Made by a program: the position numbers and the translations under genes
Part shown: one piece after another, positions 1 to 9,167 of the stretch
Layout: every line of letters starts with the position of its first letter
Position numbering within the stretch: position 1 is the stretch's first letter
IMG/VR virus record: IMGVR_UViG_3300045303_000182
Location: 45,847-109,846 of that record
DNA: 64,000 nucleotides
Source: a virus
Reading direction: 5' to 3' (one strand)
Notes under the pieces: model-generated
Told to the model about the DNA's origin: nothing
Seen by the model: only the letters and a program-made list of their open reading frames with translations
Databases searched by the model: none

Positions 1-434
1 TCGAGCGCCGACTGCTCCAGGTAGCTCACGTACTCCCGCGTGATGATCTCGGGGTTGTACATGAAGTAGAGACGGCACTTCGACAGGTCGTCCTTCACGT
101 CGTACTCGGCACGACGGATGTAGCCGCGCAGGATCCGCGCTGGCCCCCCGTCAGGGCCGAGCAGCAGAGGGTGCAGCCGACCTGCTGCTCCACTCACGAA
201 GGGAGGGTTGACCAGACCCTGTGCGCCTGTGAAGCCAGCGGAGCGATCGCCCGACTGGAACCACTCGTAGGCGAACTGCTGACGCAGCGCGTCGGTCGAG
301 ATGTTGGTCTGGTGGTCCACCCACTGGCTCGGCACGTCGGCCGAGGAGTACGTCTGGCCGCGCGCCCACCCGTAGGCGTGCGGGGTCAGTTGCGCTGGCT
401 TGTAGCTGTTCTTGATCCCGTATTGGTATGCCAT
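1..434 (-). CDS. Baseplate / tail-associated protein, 3' part missing
   Basis: The gene is open at the left window edge, so only its first ~144 residues are present. It begins MAYQYGIKNSYKP and ends in the window with a segment rich in FMYNPEIITREYVSYLEQ, which resembles the (F/Y)NP..I.R..Y segment of tail-tube-initiator and LysM-type baseplate proteins. The start codon overlaps the stop of the tape-measure gene (TGATG), so the two are translationally coupled. Its position right after the tape measure is where myoviruses keep baseplate hub genes. The family assignment is inference from position and one motif. Confidence 0.6.
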   Translation of the reverse strand, partial: MAYQYGIKNSYKPAQLTPHAYGWARGQTYSSADVPSQWVDHQTNISTDALRQQFAYEWFQSGDRSAGFTGAQGLVNPPFVSGAAGRLHPLLLGPDGGPARILRGYIRRAEYDVKDDLSKCRLYFMYNPEIITREYVSYLEQSAL

Positions 435-3277
435 CAGGCTGACCTCACCAGTCGTCGCTTCATCTCGTCCTCGAGGTGGTCCGCGATGAGGTTCACGGTG
501 CGCCTTACGTCGATACCGCCATTCGCACCGCCCCCGTATCCCCCTACGGAGAGCTTGAAGTCGTTCTGGAAGACGATGTTGCCACCACCCTGGCGCGACG
601 GGTAGTTGTACGCCATCGCCATCGCCTCGACATCACCGAGGCCCGCCTTCTTGAGCGCCTGGTCTGCGAGGCCCGCCGCCTCCGCTGGGATGCCACCGAA
701 GGGGTTGCCGTTGATGTTCCACGGACGCATCGTGTTGGGACCGCCAGGCCCGTTCATCGGTGACACATTGCGGTACTGGTCCCAGGCGATGAACGCTGCC
801 GCCTGCGGGTCCATGGCGTCGGCCTGGGTGAACGGCGACGGATTGCCCTTGTCCGTCCACGGCTTCTGGTTCGCCTGCAGGATGCCGCCGCTCTCATCGA
901 CGGGGCCAGAGTTCCAGGCGTTGGCTGTCCAGTGCGACTCACGGTAGGAGATCTTCAGGAAGTTCTTCAGCACGTCACCGCTGAAGCCAGCGTTGTGCAG
1001 AGCCTTGGCGACAGCAACACCACGCTCGATCGGGTCGCTCGACTGGATCCCCGCCACGATGTCGGGCGACGCCGTCTGGTTGTACTTGTCACCGCGGCCA
1101 GAGGCGCTGGTGCCCTTCCAGATCTTGCCGTTCGTGCCGCCCCAGCCAGTACCAGTGCCAGCGACCGACTCACCCTTGGCGGTCTGCGAGAAGGAGGACT
1201 GCACCTCGCCACCATTGAACACGCCACCCAGCACGCCACCGAACCCACCCACCTTGGGCGTCATGCCGAGCACGGTCTTGGATGACGAACCAGCGAGGCG
1301 CTTGTACATGTCGTCGGCGTCGGTGGCGAAGGCCGTCGTCTGCTCCGTACCGCCGATGAGCTTGCCCAGCGCGCCTGTCATCGTGGAGAGGATCTTGGTG
1401 ATGAAGCCCGCCATGCCCTCCGGGCTGGAGGCCACGTCCTTGATGCTGTCCACGAACTTGTCGAAGTCGTTGTCCCCGATGTCCGCGTCACCGACGCCAG
1501 AGATGTCACCCGGCATCCCGACGTGCCACGGCTCACCGTGGTTCTTGCCCGAGGCCAGCCCGAACTTCTTGGCGTTCTTCATGATCCAGCCGTACTGGCT
1601 GCGCGGTCCGAGGTCGGCAGCCATGCCGCGCGTGTGGGCGCTGGGCTTGCCCGAGACGTTGGAGTAGCCCTTGGCCCGGAGCCGCTCCTGAATCCCGGTG
1701 TCGCGCAGACCGGAGGTCATGCGGAGCTTCGGGTTGGCCTTCATCATCGCGCCGACCTTGGACTTCATGTCCGGGTGCAGACCGCTGAGGCCGTTGCCGC
1801 CAGTCGCTCCGTAGGCGTCCCCGATGTCGCCCATGCCGCCGAAGGCGTTGGGCACGTCGCCGCCGCCGACGAGTTCGTTCATGCCCCGTTCGGCCCCGGT
1901 CATCATGAGGTCTTCCAGCGAGTCAGGCAGGTACTGGATCCAACGGAAGATCGAGTTGGAGAGGGCCGGGATGACCTTCTCCTGGATCGACCCCATCAAC
2001 TCGTTGAACCAGCGGTTGCTGCCCTCACGCTGTGCGTACTGGCCTGACATCTTCCCGGCGAGGCTGAACTCGGTGCGGGTGAGCTCGGACCCGGCGCGCA
2101 GGCGCTGCCACGCGACGTTGTCCTTGTCCGCACCGATCTCAAAGCCCTTCTCCGTCGAGGAGGCTCCCTTGCTCGTCTTGCTGAGGGCGTACGTCCACCA
2201 GTAGTCGCGCATGTTCTGCGGCACGCCGGTCGTGTTGAACCAGGCGTCGATGTTGCTGCCAGGGAAGTACTGCGCCATCAACTCGCCGTAGCTGAACCCC
2301 TTGCCGCGGTTGGCTCCGGGCCGCAGACCTTCGAACCAACGCAGGATCGACTCGGCCCACTCGCTGAGGCTCTTCTGGCGACCGCCGGCAGCGATCATGC
2401 CCATCGTTCCGCCCGTGAACATCTGCGCCCGCTGCTGCGAGCCGGTGTCAGCGGCGTAGCCACCGATCTGGCTGACGAGGCCACCCTGCCCACCAACCTG
2501 AGCCAGGGGGTTGAGCATCTGCGCCTCGCGCACGCCCTTGAACAGACCAGCGGCGCGCACACCTTGGCCCTCAGGGTTGCCACCGAAGTTGTAGCTCGCA
2601 CCAAGGCGGGCCGAGTCACCGAACATGCTGATCATGTCCTGCGGCGTGCCGTAGATCGAGCCAGGGAACTTGGCGATCGTGGACATCATCGACGCCGTGT
2701 TGACGCCCTGCTGGTTGGCGGTCATGTTCAGCCCACCGGAGGCCATGATCGCTGTGTCACGGTTCGTGTTGATCCGCGACCGCAGGTAGCGCAACGGGGC
2801 GAGCGCCAAGTCCTTGGTCAGGTCGTCGCCGCTGGAGCCGACGAAGGCTCCGAGGCTGAGGCCACCCGGCAGCTTCTTGTCCACAACGTTCTGGATGGCT
2901 GCCGAGGCCGACGACGTTGCGCTGTACATCCAGCCGCTGTTGCCACCACCGCCACTGCTCGATGACTGCGCTGCGGCAGCGGGGACGTTGCCGCCTCCGC
3001 TACCGCCGCCGCCGCCCGCACCTGCTGCGCTGAGCGCGCTACCCATCCCAGCGAGTTGCTGGGTGACCTTGGTCGCTGTGTCACCGATGGACTTGAGGTG
3101 ACGGTTGATCTTGTCTGCGATGGCGTAGGCGTTGTTGCCGAAGTCGGAGAGAGCCTTCTCCAGGCCCTTCATGGCGGCAGCCATCTGCGAGATCGATGCT
3201 TGCGCGGCCTCAGTGTCGATCTTGAGGTTCGCGGCAGGCCCCATGTTGTAGGCCCGTGCAGCATCAGGCTCAGCCAC
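434..3277 (-). CDS. Tape measure protein with M15 peptidase and lysozyme-like domains
   Basis: This 947-residue protein probably sets tail length and digests peptidoglycan at DNA entry. Residues ~15-75 are helical and coiled-coil-like, followed by a Gly-rich linker. Around residues 500-590 is a D-Ala-D-Ala carboxypeptidase/VanY (M15) signature: SGLRD, SAHTRGMAADLG with metal ligands His ~547 and Asp ~554, and EPWHVG with His ~582. Residues ~750-850 look like a goose-lysozyme/SLT fold, with ISYRESHW supplying a candidate catalytic Glu ~778 and GGILQANQ following. The GTG start is chosen for the GGAGAAGG ribosome site and an 8-base overlap with the upstream frame. An ATG 11 codons later is the alternative. 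Confidence 0.85.
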   Translation of the reverse strand: MAEPDAARAYNMGPAANLKIDTEAAQASISQMAAAMKGLEKALSDFGNNAYAIADKINRHLKSIGDTATKVTQQLAGMGSALSAAGAGGGGGSGGGNVPAAAAQSSSSGGGGNSGWMYSATSSASAAIQNVVDKKLPGGLSLGAFVGSSGDDLTKDLALAPLRYLRSRINTNRDTAIMASGGLNMTANQQGVNTASMMSTIAKFPGSIYGTPQDMISMFGDSARLGASYNFGGNPEGQGVRAAGLFKGVREAQMLNPLAQVGGQGGLVSQIGGYAADTGSQQRAQMFTGGTMGMIAAGGRQKSLSEWAESILRWFEGLRPGANRGKGFSYGELMAQYFPGSNIDAWFNTTGVPQNMRDYWWTYALSKTSKGASSTEKGFEIGADKDNVAWQRLRAGSELTRTEFSLAGKMSGQYAQREGSNRWFNELMGSIQEKVIPALSNSIFRWIQYLPDSLEDLMMTGAERGMNELVGGGDVPNAFGGMGDIGDAYGATGGNGLSGLHPDMKSKVGAMMKANPKLRMTSGLRDTGIQERLRAKGYSNVSGKPSAHTRGMAADLGPRSQYGWIMKNAKKFGLASGKNHGEPWHVGMPGDISGVGDADIGDNDFDKFVDSIKDVASSPEGMAGFITKILSTMTGALGKLIGGTEQTTAFATDADDMYKRLAGSSSKTVLGMTPKVGGFGGVLGGVFNGGEVQSSFSQTAKGESVAGTGTGWGGTNGKIWKGTSASGRGDKYNQTASPDIVAGIQSSDPIERGVAVAKALHNAGFSGDVLKNFLKISYRESHWTANAWNSGPVDESGGILQANQKPWTDKGNPSPFTQADAMDPQAAAFIAWDQYRNVSPMNGPGGPNTMRPWNINGNPFGGIPAEAAGLADQALKKAGLGDVEAMAMAYNYPSRQGGGNIVFQNDFKLSVGGYGGGANGGIDVRRTVNLIADHLEDEMKRRLVRSA

Positions 3278-3434
3278 GCGCCTTCTCCCTCTTCCAGGTA
3301 ATCATCTTGAGCCAGTAGCTCCGCTGTCGTCCGGTCATCGCACGTATCTCACTCAGGGTCCATCCGCTGTAGTTGGAGGCGATCACGTCGTAGTTGACGT
3401 ACAGCGCCTGATCGTTAGCTACGAAAGAAGTCAC
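3270..3434 (-). CDS. Tail assembly chaperone, second frame (short ORF or +1 frameshift extension)
   Basis: A 54-residue reading frame (…NDQALYVNYDVIASNYSGWTL…) overlaps the end of the 276-residue chaperone-like gene by about 20 bases and lies immediately before the tape measure. This is the canonical position of the G/GT-type frameshifted chaperone. It lies +1 relative to the upstream frame. At the overlap the upstream gene reads GAC TTC TTT CGT, and a tRNA-Phe slip from TTT to TTC would enter this frame. It could instead be a separate gene starting at the GTG at 3434, but no good ribosome site precedes that codon. SGWTLSEIRAMTGRQRSYW resembles the C-terminal helical parts of such extensions. 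Confidence 0.6.
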   Translation of the reverse strand: MTSFVANDQALYVNYDVIASNYSGWTLSEIRAMTGRQRSYWLKMITWKREKARG

Positions 3435-4245
3435 CCCATCCCATGCCCAACGTCTGCGAGGCTCCACAGGAGGCGCAGGTCGTAGTGACGTTGAGGTCGA
3501 TCTGCGGCTGGCGCTCGACCAGAAGCTCGAGGAACTTCTGGCGGTCGCGCATCGACAGCGACCGTGCGAACCCCATCGGGTCGGTGACCAGATCGCCGTT
3601 GCGCTTGGTGACACAGCGGCTGATCATCAACGTGTTCTGCTCGGCCACGCTGAGGCCCTTCTTGTCCATCACCTCTTCCTGGTCCGAGCCGAGGGCAGCC
3701 CGGTAGGTGAGCACCTCGCCCTTGGAGGTGGTCCACTCCAAGGTCGTGGCGTCCACGTTCTCCACCTTCGTCGGCGGGAAGTCCGTGTCGAGGAGGAGAT
3801 GCACTTCCTGCGCTACCCCACACGACTGACAGGTGAAGCCGATGTCGCGCGAGTTGCCGAACGACACCTGCACCACCTTGAGGAAGATCTGCTCACGCTC
3901 CCCGATCAGCAGGTCGTTGAGGAAGTACTGACGCTCGGGGACCGAGTGCTTCGACAGGTCGAAGGAACCGATCGATGTGACACCGAGAGCCAGCACCGTG
4001 TTGAAGTACTGGTATGGGGTGGTCGCCTTGGCGAGCGCCTCCTCGTCCACCCCGGTGAGCTCGCGGCAGACAGCTTCACGCTCCCATATGCCGCTATGGA
4101 ACAGCCCTCTCGGCAGCTTAATCACGGGGTCCGGTGCGTCATCGATGAGAGGCACCGGTCCCGCGATCGCTTCCTTCGCTTCGCGCAGCGTCTGCTGCTT
4201 GTCTTGCACCGCCTGTTCAGAGGCGAACACGTCAGTCGTTGTCAC
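3415..4245 (-). CDS. Tail assembly chaperone / T4 gp26-like baseplate chaperone
   Basis: This 276-residue protein lies between tail tube and tape measure. It carries two CxxC pairs, CQSCG (~140) and CASCG (~262), which could bind one zinc ion, as in T4-type baseplate hub assembly proteins (PF12322-like). The central part (FDLSKHSVPERQYFLNDLL) is helical. The start is GTG, preceded by GGAGAA. By position it should bind and protect the tape measure during tail assembly. The zinc-binding view comes from the cysteine pairs only, and the family is inferred from position and the Cys pattern. Confidence 0.65.
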   Translation of the reverse strand: MTTTDVFASEQAVQDKQQTLREAKEAIAGPVPLIDDAPDPVIKLPRGLFHSGIWEREAVCRELTGVDEEALAKATTPYQYFNTVLALGVTSIGSFDLSKHSVPERQYFLNDLLIGEREQIFLKVVQVSFGNSRDIGFTCQSCGVAQEVHLLLDTDFPPTKVENVDATTLEWTTSKGEVLTYRAALGSDQEEVMDKKGLSVAEQNTLMISRCVTKRNGDLVTDPMGFARSLSMRDRQKFLELLVERQPQIDLNVTTTCASCGASQTLGMGWGDFFRS

Positions 4246-4271
4246 GTCTAGTTCTCCGGTCGTTGGTTGAG

Positions 4272-4877
4272 TCAGCGCAGCGCTTGTGCAGAGTGCCGCA
4301 GGTTGGCCGCGTCCTGTGCTCCGTGGAACACGTCGAAGCCTTCGTGGTGGACCTGCATCTGATGCACCAGCACGGCGTTCTCCATCGCGCTCAGGTTGTT
4401 GAAGCCGATGCTGGCGGTCCAGCAGTTGTAGAAGGCGAACGCGAGGATCGCCCCCGAGGTGTCACCGGTCGAACCGGAGGCCGGTCCGTCGGTGACAGGG
4501 TGGTCGAGAACGCGGACCGCCATGTCATAGCGGAACTCCTCCCCGAGGCCGATGGTGCCAGCGCCCCACTGGACGCTGAACATCTGCTTGGCGAGGTTCC
4601 ACATACCGGGCTTGGTGTAGAACACGCCGGCCGAGCAGGTGAGCGGAGCAAAGTCCGTCTGCCCCGGCAGCTTGTGCGGGTTGGTGTTCCAGCCGCCTTC
4701 GCGGTACTGGACCATGTCGGTGTTCATGGCGATGCCCTCGACCACCATGAACCCCATCTCAGCGATCTGCCGAGAGAGGGTGGCGTCCGAGTGGAACATC
4801 TGAACTTGGAACTTGAAGTTCCTGACGGGGTCGGCCCGAAGCCGGGTCCGATCCGCCAGGGATGGTGCGCTTGGCAT
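4272..4877 (-). CDS. Tail tube protein (T4 gp19-like)
   Basis: This 201-residue protein polymerises into the inner tube of the contractile tail. It sits directly downstream of the sheath gene. Its N terminus has the conserved DPVRNFKFQVQ strand of gp19/Hcp-fold tubes, followed by FMVVEGIAMNTDMVQYREGG, the usual position of the ...EYREGG loop. Its length matches the family (about 140-200). A 16-base gap separates it from the sheath gene. Expression is expected to be late, with sheath and tape measure. Confidence 0.85.
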   Translation of the reverse strand: MPSAPSLADRTRLRADPVRNFKFQVQMFHSDATLSRQIAEMGFMVVEGIAMNTDMVQYREGGWNTNPHKLPGQTDFAPLTCSAGVFYTKPGMWNLAKQMFSVQWGAGTIGLGEEFRYDMAVRVLDHPVTDGPASGSTGDTSGAILAFAFYNCWTASIGFNNLSAMENAVLVHQMQVHHEGFDVFHGAQDAANLRHSAQALR

Positions 4878-4893
4878 GTGTTACTCCTCTGGC

Positions 4894-6774
4894 CTATGCG
4901 ACCGGCTGGACTTCGGTCGTGAAGGAGCCACGATCGAACTGGGTGATCTTGATGACGACGAACTCAGCGGGGTACTCCAACGCCACGCCGATCTCCATGC
5001 GGACTTCGCCCGACTGGATGACGGCTGGGGTGTTGATCGTGTCGTCGCAGGTGATGTAGTACGCCTGAGCGGTGTTGGCACCGCGCAGCCCCCCTGCTTC
5101 CCACAGAGGCCGCAGGATGCGTTCTGCGGACATCCGCAGGGCACTCCACAGCCGCTGATCGTTGTTCTCGAAGACGGCGAACTGGGTCGAGCGCTTCACC
5201 ACCTCCTTGATGTAGATGAGCGTCCGACGAGCGGAGACGTAGCGGTCAGCGCCGTACGTCTTGCGGGTGCGGCCACCCATCACGCAGATCCCCGAGCCGA
5301 CCACGGAGCGGACGACGTTGATGTTCTGCGAGTTGAGATCACCGAGCTCAGTGTCGGTGAACTTCGTCTGCACGCCCACGGCGTTGCTGAGTCCTGCGAT
5401 CACACCAGCGGGCGCGCGGAACACGCCGACGGTGGCATCGACGCGCGCCATCATCCCGGCGACCGCCCCGCCCGGAGGCACGTTGATCGTGGTCCCGACC
5501 CGAGCCGGGTTGGGGATGATCAGCCAGGGGCCGTAGGAAGCCGAGTAGCTGTCGCCCGTGTTGGCCCCGAGCGACGTGACGATCTGCGTCTTGTAGACCG
5601 ACGACGACGTGCCGGGGTTCCGCGGAGGAGCCGAGTCGTTGATGATGAAGATGTCCTGCCGGTCCGAGAAGAAGGTCGAGGGGATGGTCGCACCCACCCA
5701 CGACGAGGCGAACTCGGAGGTGTCGGCCTTCGATGCGTCAGCGAGGTAGCCGCAGATGTTGAGGGCGATCGGACCCTCCACCTTGGTGATCATCTCGGCG
5801 GCGTCCTGGAGGTCACCAGCGTCAGGGATCGACGGATCGATACCACCGGCCAGGACCACAGGGTCGTCGGTCGCCATCGGCCGCGGCTGCTGCTCGTTGA
5901 TGCCCGACACCGAGAGGTACAGCGAGCCTGAGGCCGAGTCGTTGATCACCGTGTCGATGCGCCGCGTGCCTGGGATCTCGCCCTTGATCGACAGCGACGG
6001 GAACGTCTCCACGACCTCGTCGTTGCCTTCGCTGTTGCGGATCAGCACTTGCAGGGCGAACACGTCCTCGGCCGTCGCGCCGGCACCGACAGTGCTCTGC
6101 GTGGTGAGGCCGTACTTGAGGCCGTTGCCCCACACGCCGGGAGAGCGAGCCTTCAGCGTGAAGCTGGTGAGGTTGCCCGACCCAGTGTTCTGGCCGTTGA
6201 CAGCGATGGTCGAGGCGGTGCCCTTCTCAGGGGCCGCGGTCGGCGTGGCTCGGATCACCCAGCACAGCCGCCCACCGTTCTGGAAGTACGAGTAGACGCT
6301 GAACGGAAGGTACGAGAGCACCTTGGGCGTGACCGGGATGGCTGCCGGCGTGCCGGGGAAGGCACCGGCCACCCACACACCCGCAGGGGAGTGCGGCGTG
6401 AAGTGGGCCTTGGATCCATCAGCGAGCTTGACGTACTGACCCGCCGTGAAAGCAGCACCGCCGAATGGCGTCTGGTACTTGCCGTCACCGTAGGTGGCAT
6501 GGGCCTTGATGGCGGTGAGGTCAGCGGGGACCGGCGTCGTGACACGGCCGGTCACATCGTTGGGATCAGCCAGCGCAGGCTGCGAGATCGGGTTGAGGCC
6601 ACCGAAGACGGTGACATAGTCACTCCAGGACTCAACGAGGATCGGCTCGTTCACCGGCCCCTTCTCGGCAGCCCCGACGAAGGCACCCACGGTGTAGGTG
6701 CCCGCCACGTCGGACGGGTTGACGAGTAGTGACTCCTCGAGGTAGACGCCTGGACGGCGGTAGTACATGGGCAT
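4894..6774 (-). CDS. Contractile tail sheath protein
   Basis: The 626-residue protein begins MPMYYRRPGVYLEE, the hallmark RPGVYxEE N terminus of phage and contractile-injection-system sheaths. The C-terminal third carries RYVSARRTLIYIKEVVKRSTQFAVFE and later VALEYPAEFVVIKI, both typical of the conserved sheath core that wraps the tube. The middle holds an inserted, variable domain. The ATG is preceded by AGGAG at ideal spacing. It proves myovirus morphology for this genome. The tube gene follows immediately. Confidence 0.93.
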   Translation of the reverse strand: MPMYYRRPGVYLEESLLVNPSDVAGTYTVGAFVGAAEKGPVNEPILVESWSDYVTVFGGLNPISQPALADPNDVTGRVTTPVPADLTAIKAHATYGDGKYQTPFGGAAFTAGQYVKLADGSKAHFTPHSPAGVWVAGAFPGTPAAIPVTPKVLSYLPFSVYSYFQNGGRLCWVIRATPTAAPEKGTASTIAVNGQNTGSGNLTSFTLKARSPGVWGNGLKYGLTTQSTVGAGATAEDVFALQVLIRNSEGNDEVVETFPSLSIKGEIPGTRRIDTVINDSASGSLYLSVSGINEQQPRPMATDDPVVLAGGIDPSIPDAGDLQDAAEMITKVEGPIALNICGYLADASKADTSEFASSWVGATIPSTFFSDRQDIFIINDSAPPRNPGTSSSVYKTQIVTSLGANTGDSYSASYGPWLIIPNPARVGTTINVPPGGAVAGMMARVDATVGVFRAPAGVIAGLSNAVGVQTKFTDTELGDLNSQNINVVRSVVGSGICVMGGRTRKTYGADRYVSARRTLIYIKEVVKRSTQFAVFENNDQRLWSALRMSAERILRPLWEAGGLRGANTAQAYYITCDDTINTPAVIQSGEVRMEIGVALEYPAEFVVIKITQFDRGSFTTEVQPVA

Positions 6775-6849
6775 AGTCGCTCCTGACGGAAGGTTGCTAG
6801 TTGGTGGATCCGATTAGTGCGACGACTGGTTGTACGAGCCTGATGGCGG

Positions 6850-7578
6850 TCACGGTTGAGGTGTCAGAACCTCTTGCCCTTCGTGGTCAATCTCGAAGAG
6901 CTTCTCCAGGCCATCTCGCGTGTAGGCGTCGAGGTGGACCCGGAAGACCTTGTAGAAGCTGGCGTCGAGGAACCGCGTCTGCGGCACCTCGGCAAGCAGT
7001 GAGACGGTGTACACCTTGCGGAAGATCCGCTTGGTGCCCGATTCCGATGTCTCGGACTGGTCGGTGTTGGCGTAACCGATGAGCTCAGTGCGCCGCCATG
7101 TCTGATCAGCGTCGCAGGCGATCCAGAAGGGTCGCTGGGGGAACACATCAGTGGCGAAGATCGACCGGAGGTAGCGGTCGTGGAGGTTGTGCCGCGCGAA
7201 GACGCTCACCTGATACACCAGCCGGAACGGGAGGTAGTTCAGGATCTGGTAGTCCTGCAGCGCCCAGCCATGCTCAGGCGGCGGCAACGTGGGCGAGACG
7301 CTCGGCCGGTACAGGCCCTGAGTGTTCTCGAGGTGGTTGCTGTGGAACAACTCGTAGGCAGGCTCGGCCGTGATGGCGTCGATCGTGATGAAGGGGTACT
7401 TCAACTGGCGCTCGGACTGCGGCCAGCGGAACCAGACGCCCACCTTCTCCCACGTCGAGTCGGGATCACGCCCTGGTACCTCGATACCAGTGAGGTAACT
7501 CTTGAGCGCCTCGTCCTCGGCCAGCAGGAACCCGACGTGTTCGTGGATGTCAGGCTGGTCGCGCAGCGGGCGTATCAC
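6850..7578 (-). CDS. Putative tail terminator / sheath-completion protein
   Basis: A 242-residue protein of unknown family. It is rich in aromatic residues and beta-prone segments (YLPFRLVYQVSVFARHNLHDRYL, FRKVYTVSLLAEVP). It overlaps the gp10-like neck gene by GTGA and precedes the sheath gene. In myoviruses this slot usually holds the tail terminator, which caps sheath and tube. No motif confirms this, so the role is inferred from position. Confidence 0.55.
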   Translation of the reverse strand: MIRPLRDQPDIHEHVGFLLAEDEALKSYLTGIEVPGRDPDSTWEKVGVWFRWPQSERQLKYPFITIDAITAEPAYELFHSNHLENTQGLYRPSVSPTLPPPEHGWALQDYQILNYLPFRLVYQVSVFARHNLHDRYLRSIFATDVFPQRPFWIACDADQTWRRTELIGYANTDQSETSESGTKRIFRKVYTVSLLAEVPQTRFLDASFYKVFRVHLDAYTRDGLEKLFEIDHEGQEVLTPQP

Positions 7579-7964
7579 AGCGGCTTCCCGACGATCCCGG
7601 ACCCGTAGATGTAGCCGTGGGCTTCCATCTCGTCCTTCCAGCGCTTGTTCGCTTCGCGCACATCCTCTGAGAGGGAGCGGAACAGCGCCGAGGGAGGACG
7701 CACCTCGTCGCCGTACTCCAGGGCCATCGCCTCGGAGACGCGGTCCTGGTTGTTGACACCGAGGAACATGTAGCCGTCCTGCGACCAGACCGTGATGTCG
7801 TCAGCGAGGTCGGACCATTCGGGCGTCTCACGCGCACGCTCCACGACCCGGTCGTGGAGGAAGGAGACAGCAGAGGATGCGGCGGCTTCAGTGTCGGCCT
7901 GGAGCTTGTCCATGTAGCGAGACAAGCTCGCGAACCACTCCGCGCTGATGCTGATCTGCGCCAT
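7575..7964 (-). CDS. HK97 gp10-like neck / head-tail joining protein
   Basis: This 129-residue protein has a helical N terminus (WFASLSRYMDKLQADTEAAASSAVSFLHDRVVERARE) and the MALEYGDEVRPPSALFRSL element. That element matches the E(Y/F)G...PP.P.L..S pattern of HK97 gp10-family head-tail joining proteins. It lies in the neck cluster upstream of the sheath. Its GTGA overlap with the next gene indicates coupled expression. The assignment is fairly good at family level; the exact neck position is inference. Confidence 0.65.
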   Translation of the reverse strand: MAQISISAEWFASLSRYMDKLQADTEAAASSAVSFLHDRVVERARETPEWSDLADDITVWSQDGYMFLGVNNQDRVSEAMALEYGDEVRPPSALFRSLSEDVREANKRWKDEMEAHGYIYGSGIVGKPL

Positions 7965-8022
7965 GGACTCCTCGATGCTGTGCTATGGAGGTCATACCCG
8001 CTTGGTATGGCCTGGCCGGAGC

Positions 8023-8274
8023 CTAGCTCAGCACGTCGAGCGCAGCGAGTAATCGCATCACCGCGTCCACCTGATCCCCTCGCAGCGTGATCACCAGATC
8101 AGCGTGGCCCTCAGCGTCCTCACCCATCGCCCGCGTCCAGGAGTCGGGACGGACCTCGTTGGCAACTTGACGGACGAACTCGACACCCGACTGCATGAGT
8201 GCCAACTGGCCGGTGAGGTTGGCGACATCGACACTGATCCGACGTATGGCCCCAAGGGCAACTGTGCTCTCCAT
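8023..8274 (-). CDS. Small helical virion-region protein, unknown
   Basis: An 83-residue protein with no recognised motif. It is mostly helical, with a hydrophobic C terminus (VDAVMRLLAALDVLS). The ATG at 8274 is preferred over a GTG one codon upstream because TGATG couples it to the stop of the preceding fibre gene. The position between fibre and neck genes suggests a structural or assembly role, but no function can be assigned. Confidence 0.55.
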   Translation of the reverse strand: MESTVALGAIRRISVDVANLTGQLALMQSGVEFVRQVANEVRPDSWTRAMGEDAEGHADLVITLRGDQVDAVMRLLAALDVLS

Positions 8275-9167
8275 CACCAGTAACTATTGCCGGCGTAGTT
8301 GCGGTCCACGTAGTACACGCTCACGTCGTAGTACTCCGTGCCGTCACACCACATGTCCTCGCACCAGAGCATGTAGGTACCGTTGCCGGTCGTGCTCCAG
8401 CCAGAGCCTCGAGCTACGAAGCCGCAGGCTTGGCCGTTGCCCCACTCGTAGAGAGGGAAGTCCCACCAGGCATAGCTGCTGCCGCTGAGAATGGTATGGC
8501 CGATGTGGTCGTTGAGCGGACCCCGATCGACGGTCTGAGTGATCAGGTTGACCGTGCGCTGGTTGTAGGGGGTGACGACGCTCGACTGCGGCGTGGTCAT
8601 GTTGCGCCAGTGCAAGCCGGTGAGGATGACGCTGCCTGGCACGCCGACCCAGAACGGATCGTCCCTGTTGCGCGCGCTGCTGATGTGCTCCGAGCTCCAA
8701 GGACGCGACTGCTGCACGGTGCCGTAGTGCCCAAGCTCGGTATGGCCGATCTGCACACGCACCGGACCGCACCAGCCACTCTCCAGACCAGCAGCGCTGA
8801 CGGACTGCACGAAGAACTGGTAGCGCCCGTCCTGGCCGACGCCGAAGTTGCCCCACGGTGAGCCACCGACGTTGACCGAGTTGAGCCAGTTGCCGTTGGC
8901 GTCGGTCTGAACGAGCCGGTAGTACGCGACAGGAGCGCCACCGGCCGGTGGGCCAGTGAAGCCGATCGCCACGTTGTTGAAGTCCCAAGCGTGGACCCAA
9001 ATGCTCTGCGGTGCGAGGGGGAAGCCGCGGTAGCCCGAGTCCTGCCAAGCGCCGTTGACCTTCTCGTAGATGTAGCTGGCTGTCTGCCATGCCCCGCCCC
9101 ACCTGATCTTGATCTGACCGTTGTTGCCGGCGCGCCAAGCTCCACCAGACTTGATGTAGACGGTCAT
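8274..9167 (-). CDS. Tail fibre / receptor-binding protein with FnIII-like domain
   Basis: A 297-residue, Trp- and Gly-rich secreted-type beta protein. The N terminus holds two short repeats (SGGAWRAG, RWGGAWQTA, EKVNGAWQDSGY) that resemble virion-anchoring modules. Residues ~50-140 look like a fibronectin type III fold (WVHAWDFNNVAIGFTGPP ... YQFFVQSVSAAGLESGW). The rest is likely a binding domain rich in aromatic residues and with a few cysteines. It overlaps the next fibre gene by ATGA. Adhesin function is inferred from composition and position. Confidence 0.65.
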   Translation of the reverse strand: MTVYIKSGGAWRAGNNGQIKIRWGGAWQTASYIYEKVNGAWQDSGYRGFPLAPQSIWVHAWDFNNVAIGFTGPPAGGAPVAYYRLVQTDANGNWLNSVNVGGSPWGNFGVGQDGRYQFFVQSVSAAGLESGWCGPVRVQIGHTELGHYGTVQQSRPWSSEHISSARNRDDPFWVGVPGSVILTGLHWRNMTTPQSSVVTPYNQRTVNLITQTVDRGPLNDHIGHTILSGSSYAWWDFPLYEWGNGQACGFVARGSGWSTTGNGTYMLWCEDMWCDGTEYYDVSVYYVDRNYAGNSYW

